Positions 1 to 11,300 of a stretch of DNA of 64,000 nucleotides are shown here, piece after piece. The position numbers and the translations under genes were made by a program. The notes below the pieces were generated by a model. That model did no database searches. It was not told the origin of the DNA and saw only the letters and a list, made by a program, of their open reading frames with translations. Each line of letters begins with the position of its first letter. Position 1 is the first letter of the stretch. The DNA is from Diadema setosum. Its lineage: Eukaryota; Echinodermata; Echinoidea; Diadematoida; Diadematidae. The DNA lies in the NCBI RefSeq assembly GCF_964275005.1, contig NC_092695.1, positions 15,880,111 to 15,944,110 on the forward strand, given 5' to 3'.

Positions 1-177
1 ACAAATGATGCACAGGATTATTTCGTGGCGTTAGTGGAGATGCAGCTCACTCTCGGGTACAGTATTTACGATGTAGTGCAACATGCACTCGGCTTCGCCT
101 CGTGCATGTTTCACAATTGTAAATACCCTCGAGTGCGCTACATCTCCACTAACGCACTGTATCCTGTGCATCATTTG

Positions 178-178
<1 letters not shown>
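1..178. repeat. Hairpin MITE-like palindrome
   Basis: Nearly the whole segment is one imperfect palindrome. ACAAATGATGCACAGGAT at the left edge is mirrored by the reverse complement ending at ~178, with its centre in GGCTTCGCC (~93-101). The left end may extend beyond the window. It is followed directly by a (TA)n(CA)n microsatellite. Confidence 0.8.
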
Positions 179-179
<1 letters not shown>

Positions 180-242
<63 letters not shown>

Positions 243-243
243 T
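180..243. repeat. (TA)n(CA)n microsatellite
   Basis: Alternating TA runs to about 218 and then CA to 242. A duplicated AACAAAACAAGGTTAT motif follows at 270-305. Confidence 0.95.
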
Positions 244-305
244 ATTATTGTACAGTGCATGTCCGTCATAACAAAACAAGGTTATAACAAAACAAGGTTA
301 TAACA

Positions 306-1622
306 AAAATCTCGTTTCAACAAAGAAAAAATTCAGGGCCCAAAATTTATCATCTACTTTTGTATTGCTGGAAACTGGCAGTCTTGAGGACTTAATACTG
401 GGAGTTGCCTGTATATGAAACATTTCCATTACATGTATCACTGAAACATGAGATTTATTTGCTTCTACAGTACTCAACTTTTGTCATAACTTAAGCTGTG
501 ATTGTATGAATAATCTTGTATGATGAAATCATTCAAATCCTTTGCAATGAGGGCCAACTCTATTGCAAACTTGACCTGAGGATAAGTACGGAAGGTAATC
601 AACTATCCACAGTACCCACTGGTTCCATGCAGCGTGACTGTAGTGAACCTGTAGCAAAAAAGTGTGGAATGGGAATGCAAAACACAAATAACTTGTTCAT
701 CACTGTGATATCTTTTATTGACAATTACAACCAAGATGTACAATCACAGGCTGTATATTACAACACTATTTTCACTTTAAAAAGTGATCCTTCAGTGGAT
801 GCCATTACACAGGGAATGCAAACTGCTATGAGAACAGACCTATGTGTAACATGAAGCCCTTATCTTACCCTTTCTTTTCATCTTGATACACGGATATCAC
901 ATTAAAAAAAAGAAGATATTTAGACAACTTCACAGTCAGTGGCCTTGTTGGACAAGAAGATGCTCTCTATGCCTCTGCAAAGTCTAAAGTCAGACAAAAG
1001 CTGTTTAGCTAAGAGGACCATCAATTTGTGTCAGAATTTTTTTTTGGACATGTTTTGGGCATTGAGCACAGCATTGCAAATCTTTCATTTGCCTCATGAA
1101 AATTACCAAGTATATGTTCATGTCTGTGCTTTTTTTTAATTACATAAAGAGTGCATATACTTTACAACTGATGTATGGAGGAGTGGATGAGACACCCACC
1201 CCAAAGTAGATCTTGAGGTCATCAGGAATTCCTGTCAGAGCAATTCTAACATGAGCTTTGTTGCATCACACAGTAGAACACTCTGGCTAAAATCAAGTTG
1301 GTTTAATGGAAATCAGAATGTATGACATCCAAAACAAACCTGTCTGGTTACCCAGGGGTGTAAACACAGGACAGCACAGCAAAGTTTAATCCTCATAAGT
1401 AACCACAAGAGTTACTGAATTCCTTGAACCCTATAAATATCCTATCAAAGTGAAGGATATCTCATATCCGCTACACAAAGCCATCCATGTCATCCATCCT
1501 TACTCATACAAGTGCTTGTAAATGCATAATGCATTACACAATCTATAACATGGTGCTAATTTGATCCAGTGATTCACAACCATTGATACAGGGAGCACCA
1601 CATGGCACAACACAAGGAATCT
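306..1622. other. Non-coding stretch downstream of TTC29, no gene seen
   Basis: AT-rich sequence. A 112-codon plus-strand open frame at 516-854 has no recognisable domain and no splice context, so it is not called. Confidence 0.5.
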
Positions 1623-1623
1623 A

Positions 1624-2008
1624 GGCTGCGTTAGAGCACTCAAAAGCGAACCCAACCAAACCATACCGTATCATACCATACCATGCCTGACTGGGAGCGT
1701 TCAAGTGCTCTGTGGAGATAGCATGATACCTCATGAGTTATTTTAGACTCAAATCAGAGGGTTCACACATTTTGAAGCAACCAACTCGTTCACCTCGCCT
1801 ACCTACACTACATACAGGTGTCCCTAACAAAGAGAATCAACTTCTCATGCCAACTTCTGGTGCGGTACGGTACGCTTTTGGAGTATATTAGCAAGTGGTC
1901 TATTTTTCGGCTCAGTGATGTACGGTACACTTTGGGAGCATTTGAGTGCTCCCCTGGCTCAGGTATGGCATGGTATGGAACATTTTGGGATATCGCTGGA
2001 ACGCACCC
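1624..2008. repeat. Short inverted-repeat element (MITE-like)
   Basis: The ends GGCTGCGTTAGAGC and (inverted) GGGTGCGTTCCAGC are similar, and the inside carries mirrored GAGCACTCAAA / TTTGAGTGCTC and many CATACCRTACC / GGTACGGTAC palindromic bits. No clear target duplication. The family is unknown. Confidence 0.55.
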
Positions 2009-2399
2009 ATTGAGACAAAAATACCTGACAGTTGAAGTAAATACCTGGTTAATCTATTCTGTTGCAGGTTTTCAACTTTAGTCCACTAAGATGACTGTGG
2101 CAACAACTGTGGCACTACTTTATATGTAAGGCTGTCCTCAGTCGCATACATTCATACATAAAAATGAACTGTAAATGCCTGTTTCTTATGAACAAATTTT
2201 CTTTGATGACACTTTGGTACGGTATACTATTACCTTGGTCACCAAGGATTTGCATAGCTGACAGAATGTAAATACCTGTAAAAGAACATGGATTGTTCTT
2301 GCTTTGGTATGGACCCGAACCCTTATAGATGAAAAAAAAAAAAAATAATCATAACAATGATAATAAGGTCTGATCACTTTGATATCGATAGATTCCATC

Positions 2400-2420
2400 A
2401 AAAAAAAAAAAAAAAAAAAA
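2400..2420 (+). repeat. Poly(A) tract
   Basis: About 20 consecutive A. It may mark an old retroposed 3' end, but no coding or SINE body is recognisable upstream. Confidence 0.8.
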
Positions 2421-2638
2421 TACTGATATTTACAGTCTGTACATTTTTCTAACTATACACGTTGTAAATAGTCCTATGTACATCTATCCAATAGAGACTT
2501 ATACAAGCTGGACGGCAATACATTATACGTTGTGCTCCTCCTCCAGGGGGTCCACTTGGTAGAACAGTGTACCGGTAGTTCCCTGACAGTGGATCCATTT
2601 GGTTTGATGGTGAAATGGTGAATGCTTCCAGAGACACA

Positions 2639-2652
2639 TCAGTGTTTGCCAT
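2639..2652 (-). CDS. TTC29: Probable TTC29 terminal exon (stop)
   Basis: The last base of exon 8 plus this acceptor (TTTTCAACAG) reads Asp-Gly-Lys-His-stop, giving 466 residues. The vertebrate tail is about 40 residues longer and poorly conserved, so homology cannot confirm it. The 67-codon open frame that starts at the ATG formed by this junction (2652-2449) would need a phase-0 upstream exon, which exon 8 is not. I see no clear AATAAA downstream on this strand. Confidence 0.4.
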
Positions 2653-5600
2653 CTGTTGAAAATATGACCATATGGGGACTTTTATTATGGAGCAGTCCTA
2701 CATGAGGAACAGGTTGCAGTTTCTGTCTAAGAGAGCCCGCATCTCCATTTATACATTATTTGGGTTGTGTCAGCAAATTACCTAAATTTCCTTGTCACAG
2801 TTGTAAAATCAGCATTATTGACACAGTTCCTTGTCATTCCAGTTGGCCCATGTCCAAGGTGTTCAATTTGTTATTAACTAATGCTGGCGTTAGTTCCTCG
2901 TCATACCTGCTGCCTGTAATATGTTTGAGGAATTAAATTTGCTATTTACTGACACTGGCTGTAATCTTCATAATAATCTTTATTGACTCATTTGACAATA
3001 CGAAATGTGAGAACCTTTGATCTACATGACATAAAGTTGGCAGCAGAATTATTCAACCCCCTTGCATTATGGACACTATGGCAAATTAAATAACATTACA
3101 ATTACTAAATCATATACAAGTGGTGAACAGATAGTTTATTACAAATGATTACCTGATCAATAGTCTTTGATTTGCATGTAGTTAGAAACTTTGATAATTC
3201 ATGCATGAAGAGATACGGTCCAGTGAGCACATTATGGTCATTTCAGATCTTTCTGTGATCACTGAAACATGACGTGTTATGGTCTGATGATCACGATTAA
3301 TTTCTTTTGTTTTTATGGAATTTTAAATAATACCTTGCCATTCTATACACAACTCTTAGCATTTCAATGGGTTATATTCATTTTGACATGACTTAAACTT
3401 TGACTTACTAATATCATGGCTATAAACCTCTGTACAAACTCTATGGTGGCAACTTTCACTAGAAATTAGTTCATTCAAATATTTTTGTACAATGAAAAAT
3501 ACCAATTGAAATATTAAGAATTCTACATCATATTCAGTCATATTATGTCACCTATCAAAACATTGAGTGAACAAACCTTGTTCAACGAAGCATTTCACGT
3601 TACGCTTCAGTGATTACCGAAAGGACTGAAAATGACCATAAAAGTGCTCACTGGACCATATCTCTTTATACATGAATGATCGAAGTTTGTAACTATATGC
3701 AAATCAAAGGCTACTGATCTGTTATTTACTTGTAACAAACTATCTGATCACTACTTGTACGATTTAGTAATAATCTGCAGTTATAATGTAATTAAAGTAA
3801 AGCAAATACAGCTCTCTAAAACAATATATCACATCATTACTACCCACAGGGCATTTTTTTTACACCTGCCCAAATACAGTATATATGAAAGTCATATTCA
3901 CACATTATCATGGAAGTCTTGTGCCACAGCACTGTACACAAGTCGCTTGTGTCTGATGTGATTGCCATATAAATCTCAATATGTTTCTGAATACAGCAGA
4001 ATAATGTTGGTGTATTTGCTCCAAGGCACTGACATGGTTCTTATTTAAAGGAAATCGAAACCCAACGAGAAATGGGGATTGAGTGAAAGCAGCAACATTA
4101 GTAGAACACATCATTGAAAGTTTGAGGAAAATCGGACAATCCATGCAAAAGTTATGAATTTTTAAAGTTTTGGTGTTGGAACCGCTGGATGAGGAGACTA
4201 CTAGAGGTTATGACTTCATGTGTGGACAACAATATAAAGAAAATATAAAGGGAATTCCACAAAAATTCACTTTTCTAGCATAATGAAAGAGCACTTGACT
4301 AACTGCTTTCAGAAAGCAGGGGGAATAATTGCTACCCTTAGCATATGTCAGTATCAAGTTGATGGAATGTGTAATTTTCATGATTTCGATTGTCCGATTT
4401 TCCTCAAACTTTCACTGATGTGTTCTACTAATGTTGCTGCTTTCACTCAATCCACATTTCTCCATGGGTTTTGGTTTCCTTTAATACACCTTAGGCAACT
4501 GCTTTCCTTACCTTCTGATTCTGTGACGACAAAAGCATCATTCCTGACATCTTTCCAGTTCATGAGGTGTGACATGACTCTCCGTGAAGGGTTCTCAACA
4601 AGGGAGACAAATGCTGTTAATGCTTTGTGCGCAGCAGCAATACCAAACTGTGTTCTTGATTCCTCGATGATCTCAGCATCTCCCATGGTGCGGGCAATTG
4701 TGTAGGCCTTGCCAAAGAAGTGTGAAGCCTTTTCGTATTCACCCTGAGAGGGAGTAGAACATAAATAACTAGAAATGTCGCTACAGCGACTGGTTATACC
4801 CCCGCCAAACAACATTTCATAAGCTTTGGTCAAAACAACATTTGATAAGCTTTGGTCAAAAAACTGAGGAAGTAGTTAAATCCGCAAGATCTTTCCTTGA
4901 TCTTCTGCCATTGATATGCCGTTACCATGGCAACATACTTTCGGGTACTGTCGAAAAATGCGTCTTGCACATCTACAACCAAAGGCACACATCTGTACCA
5001 AGTTTCATGGAAATTGGGCAAAAACTGAGGAAGTAGTTTGCAACACAAAATTTTCCATCATTTTGGCTCATAATATGTGAGCTGTTACCATGGCAACATA
5101 CTTTTTGTCACTGTCAAGAAATGTGTCATGCTGACCTATATCCTAAGACAAACATTCAATATGAATTCCATGAGAATTGGAAGAACACTGATGAAGCAGT
5201 TTTGCCATGAAGCATTTTGCCCTATATTTTACCAATAACATGCCGTTACCATGGCAACGCACTTTTTGCCACTGCGGAAATATGTGTCTTGCACATTAAC
5301 ATATTCAGATGAACATCTGTACCTAATTTCATAAAAATTGATCAAAAACTGTGGGAGGAGTTCGCGACGCAAGATTTGTACCCATTTTTGCCCATAATAT
5401 GCCGTTACCATGGCAACGTACTTTTGGGTACTGTCAAAAAATACGTCTTGCACATCTACAACCCAAGGCACACATCTGTGCCAAGTTTTATGGGAATCGG
5501 TTGAAAACTGAGGAAGTAGTTCGCGACGCAAGATTTGTACCCATTTTTGCCCATAATATGCCGTTACCATGGCAACGTACTTTTGGGTACTGTCAAAAAA

Positions 5601-8279
5601 TACGTCTTGCACATCTACAACCCAAGGCACACATCTGTGCCAAGTTTTATGGGAATCGGTTGAAAACTGAGGAAGTAGTTCGCGACGCAAGATTTGTACC
5701 CATTTTTGTCCATAATATGCCGTTACCATGGCAACGTACTTTTGGGTACTGTCAAAAAATACGCTTGCACATCTACAACCCAAGGCACACATCTGTGCCA
5801 AGTTTTATGGGAATCGGTTGAAAACTGAGGAAGTAGTTCGCGACGCAAGATTTGCAACGGACCGACCGCCCGACCGCCCGACCGACCGCCCGACCGACTG
5901 TCCGCTGATTCCTATATACCCACTTCAAACTTCGTTTGGCGGGGGTATAATGATGATGCCCTGAGGAGTTTGAGATGACTGGCAGGCAAACTGATTGTAC
6001 ATGACCATGCAACTTTATCACCATAAGGGTCACTTTCTCTTGCGTCTACATAGAGATCCCATGTACGACCATCACAAATCTTGAACCTAGCACAATGCTT
6101 CATTTCTTCAGTATTTCAAGGTAATTCAAATATTTATACAGTTATTATAGACACCGATCATGTGGTAAATGCAAGATAAGGAAAAGAAGAACAAAAAGGC
6201 GGGGAGACAGACAAATGGAGAACAGCTAAACTGTAGGTCTGATACACATAAAAGAATACCTGAGGGAGACAGAAAATAGAAAGGGAGGAGATGAAGTAGG
6301 ATGAAACAAAAAGGTACATGACATAGAATTATATAACACAAAAAAAAAATGACCAGCTTATGAAAGACAAAGGAAAAGAAAAGAACAAATGCAAAAGAAC
6401 AAAAATAGTTCGAGAATCTGAATGGAAAGAGGTGGACACAGGAGAAATGAGAGAGAAGGAAAGAAAATGGAGGAGAAAGGTGCAAAATACAGAGGAAGAG
6501 GAGAAAAGGAGTAGGGGGAAAGGTGTTTCTAAATAGACAGTTAGCAGGTGAAAAGTACGTTCCTCATGAGAAAAAAAGATATTGCCACATTTATCTTATC
6601 AAGATCTTTTTATTTTTCTCTTTCTCCTGATTCCCCAGATGATTTTTGTTAGAAGTCCACTGACCAAACCATAAACCTCACACTATATCCTAATGCCCTA
6701 TCCTGGGATCAACCCTGAACTTCAAGGTCAACCCAGACCTAATGTAGCGTCAACCAATACCCTTATCCAAATCCCTGAATTCTGGTTGTGTCATTACTGA
6801 CAGATCAAACAGCAATTGGACATTAACTTGCCAACAAGAAGAGTTTACGAGCAAAAGAAAGGCGAAGATGAGGCACAGACAAGAATGGCGACTCACCAAA
6901 GAGTTGTAGATGGCACCCAGACAACGACATGCTTGACTCATTGATTTCTCTTCTCCACTGTTCTCAGCAATCTCCACAAACATCTCTAGATATGTAACAG
7001 CTTCATCCCGCTTGCCTTGCCTGTGATGGATAATACATTAAAAACAAAGGAAATAGATAACTCTTCACTTGATTTACAGATAATGTCAATGTACGGATTA
7101 TAAGTGCTTAATCACCAGAAATTCACTCCTTCAACAGATTTTCTCTTGCCCTATATAAACAGGACCTAGGGTGCATGAACTGTACTGAATATTTGTGAAG
7201 ATTAGGCTGCAGCCATATACATTTGTAGTACTTGCATACTTTCAGTGGACAACATTGTATTTGTATAAACATTGCTACAAATACTTCTTAACAAGTGCAA
7301 GGTAGCAAACTATCTTCCATTGAGAATTCCTACTAGAATGATACATGTTTTATCTACAATTTACCACCTTTACTACAGTGCTCAAACATGATCTTTGTAA
7401 AATGCTTGAAATGATGAATATCATACAGATATTGCCTTTGGTGTGAGGTGTGATTTAATATTCGAAATCCCTGCAAGAGTTATATTTTCCCTAAGTGCGC
7501 ATCGCTGAGGGAAAAAAATTGTCCTGAGGGGAAATCAAAACTCCCAAGGGACTGTCATAAGTTGACTTAACCCTAACTAGGCCGGGGGGGGGGGCCTCTG
7601 AGGCCCCCCCCCTTGACGTTCCGCGCGATGTATCGCTCACGCGAAAAGCTCTCGCCGCGACGTTTCAAGACTTTTTTCTGTTGAGTCTCCCGCATCTTTT
7701 GACACCAAATTTGCGATGCCCAGGCGCGCGGTTCCGAAGTTTCGCATAAATATGTACGTGCATGTCAGACCAAAAATTGCTCAAAAACGTGAATTCGTGT
7801 ACAATTTCAATGGAAACTGTGCTTACAGTCAAATTTCATAAAAGCATGATTATTTTGGGGTTTTATTGATTAAAATCAATTAATAACATATTTTCTTGTT
7901 CGGAACAATGTCGCGGACAAGTTTTGTCGAAAAAACAATGAAAAACATAAAGTCGAAAAAACAAAGAAATACATAAGAAATTCAAAAAACAATGAAATAC
8001 TTAAGAAAATTTTTCGGATGGCTCAATTTTTTTCTCTTATATTTGCTTAGCACACTTAAAAGAATATTTACACAAAAAAATGTGCCCATTTTGAGCTTTA
8101 TTTAGTGATTTATACCAAATTGTCTGAGTTCATGCATCATTATGCATAAATTAGCATAAATGATAATTTTTTTGAAATCTAACTTCGTAGTACTTTAGAT
8201 TACATCATAGGCAATGTGTGTGCCAATTTTTGTCGCGATCGCGCGGTCGACGGCCGAGATCTGGAGGGGGGGCCTGGGA

Positions 8280-8312
<33 letters not shown>

Positions 8313-11300
8313 CTCTATGATCTACCTAAATAGCCCGGCCTAGTTAGGGTTAAAATGATAGACAGGGCAATATTTCTTACCACATCATTTTAATCTAGCC
8401 AGGCTGGCATTGAGTCAAATTCTGAAATTATATTACCTGACATAGCATCACTGCTCGCAATATAACAATTCTGATTCTCACTGCATTAGTCATGTGATTG
8501 CATTATGATCAATCACTTACCAGTATTTATGTAAATCATTTAACATGAGGCGCGGTCAGATTGGCAAAAGATCGAGAACTTTAAGATCGCAATCTTTAAG
8601 ATCTCTAAGTTTTGCCAGTGTGACCACAAACTTCCCACGAAACTTCCCACATCAACCAGGGATTTTTCCCCCACCCCCTTCCAAACTTCTCAATCTTTTG
8701 CCAGTGTGACCGCGAAAAACTGAAACTTCGTGATCTTTGTCACATGACCAGTCCACCACATGCTTGCGGACAGTGTCTCCGAAGCGTGAGGCCATTGTCA
8801 TGTACAGGCGTGGATTGTTACGTCACAATCACTAGCCATCAGAAGGCGCGCTCTTTCTTTTTTCTTGCGTGCGTGCACCGATGATCCAAACTTCTCGATC
8901 CAAAAATCGAGAAGTTTGACTGCCAGTGTGACCACACGACAAAAGATCGCGAAGACTTCGCGATCTTAAACTTCTCGATATTTTGCCAGTCTGACCATGC
9001 CTATGATGTAATTTTAATATAACAGGACATTGTGATTTAGCACCTGCCGAAAGCAGCAGCATGATCCCTCATAATAGTGCATAATGCCAACAGAGAGTAA
9101 CATATGAGGCTCACATTACTTCCAAAGCAAAGGCCTTCCCCTGCAACAGAGGTAAAAAACGACAAGATGCTTAACCCTAACTTACCTGGACTATTTAGCA
9201 AGCTTGAATTCCTGGGGGGGCCATTATGGCGCCCCCTTCAGATCTCGGCCAATGATCGCGCGATCGCCGCAAAATTTTGCATGAACATAAAGCCGGATGT
9301 AATCTACAATACTGTTTAGTTAAATTTCAAAAAATTTGCATTTTCTATTTTAAATTAATTAATTATGCAAATATATGCAAAAAACCTCATTTTCGTCTGT
9401 AATTGGCTTATAAAAGCTTATGGAATGCTGATTTTTGGTGTAAATATTCCTAGTGACATTCCGAACATTTGCGCGTAAAAAAATTCAGTATAGAAATTAT
9501 TTTCTTATGTTTTTTATTGTTTTATCATTTTTTCATGTATTTCTGTTTTTTCGAATTTTTGTTTTTGTTGTTTTTTTCAGCAGAATTTGTCATACACATC
9601 TTTAGAAGCATAATCATACTAAAATAAATCTATTTCAGCCATTAAAATTAAAAATATGAATCTTTATATGAATTAATTGAAAAAACACAATTTGTATTGA
9701 CTTTGTACAAAAAATCATGTTTTTGAGCAATTTTGGGGTTGACGAAAATTTTTTGAAGGGGCATGGCTTCGGAACGGTATGCCCGGGAGTGACAAATTTG
9801 GTCTCAAAAGTTGCGCGAGATTTGAAATTAAAAAGTCAGCGAGCGGCGCAGTCAAAAAGTTTTGCGCGGCGGAATGGTCGTGGAATTCGTCGAGGGGGGG
9901 CCATTATGGCCCCCCCAGGTAAGTTAGGGTTAATAATCATGATGCCCTGTGTGTAAAGATCATACATATTAAAGACAAAAGTGTGGGTTTACTTACTTTT
10001 CATACGATTTTGCAATTGCTTCACAGGCCTGTCCAATGCCTGGTTGGTCTTTGTACCTTTTGCAGATATCGAGGTAGCCTTGAAGATACTGGAAATAAAG
10101 CATTAGAGATACTATGAGTCACAGCATACTTTTGCATGGTGTGTAATAATTCACTTTCACTTCAGTCTACATCACATCTCAGACATGCTATAAAATGTTT
10201 CTCATATATCCACACAAAGCTCAAAGGTAACAAGGCTTATTGCTTAATCGCAGTAATACAAGTCCCAGCAGGACAGCAACTCTTGTAAGTCTCCATCCAG
10301 ATGATTCCAGAATGGAGCACCAAGGACAGAATATGACCCCTTCAGTTTGTGAGCATTCTGATAGAAAGTGTGCATTTCATTTCTTATGAAATGAATCTTA
10401 CACCTGCTGCTATGACATTCAGTCACCCACAATGAAATGCTTCTGATCCATCAAACTTTTTAAAATGCTTTACTGCTGCTGGAGTCCAATGCATGAGCAA
10501 AGTTAAGTGATGGCAATAGTTGTGCACTAAGATTATGATCAACTATCTATCATACACATCAGATTGTTGATTATTTGGAGGTTGCCTGTATCTCCACTGA
10601 AAGCAAACAAACAAACAAACAAACAAACAATGTATTTCTGGCATCAATTACAGAGCATGGTTCAGTGACTGAGCGACCAATTTTTTGAAGCCACACAGAC
10701 AATGTACTTACCATCAGGGCAGTGTCGCAGTCACCACTCTGTTCATATGCCAGTCCAAGACGGTAGCTAGCCTCCCCCTCTTTGCGACCATCTTGGCCTG
10801 CACATCAAGGACCAAGGAAGACCAAAAATGGTGGAGAACAGTTAAACAATACATTAAAAATTCTTGCCATTAACTACTTCTTCTTCTTTTTACAAACGGG
10901 TGTTGCCAACTGTAAAAATCTATATAGAATCTTTATTTGTGGTATAATACGAAGCATTGTTATGGTATGATAAATGGTAACGTTAACTGCTTGTAAATCT
11001 GTTTACTCACTCTCTTTGGCCATCTCAAATGCTTTGAGCAAGAAGTTGATGGCTTCCTGGAAGTCTGTGTCTGTTCCTCTGTGGAATGTCTCCGCCATGG
11101 CAGTGTACAGGCGTCGCAGGTGCTCGCATGCAACTGAGTGCAGAGAAGTATTATCTGATGTCATCCACTCCTTGGCATCAGTCAGTGTGTAGAATGCTTC
11201 AAAGTGGTTGGCTGCTGCAGTTAATTCTCCTAGAGGATAAAATGTACACAGAGAATTCCTCCTTATAGCTTGTTTGATTTAAATTCTAACACATATAGTA

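Noticed and set aside
516-854. 112-codon plus-strand open frame
   Set aside because: No known domain, no splice or promoter context, ordinary composition; probably chance.
2449-2652. 67-codon minus frame beginning MANTDVSLEAF as the TTC29 tail
   Set aside because: It needs a phase-0 junction, but exon 8 ends in phase 1; it also does not resemble the family.
4283-4705. 140-codon plus-strand frame
   Set aside because: Antisense to TTC29 exon 8 plus a MITE arm.
5229-5821. Repetitive 156-190-residue proteins on both strands
   Set aside because: They are the ~160-bp tandem unit read in translation; 159 is a multiple of three, so frames stay open by arithmetic.
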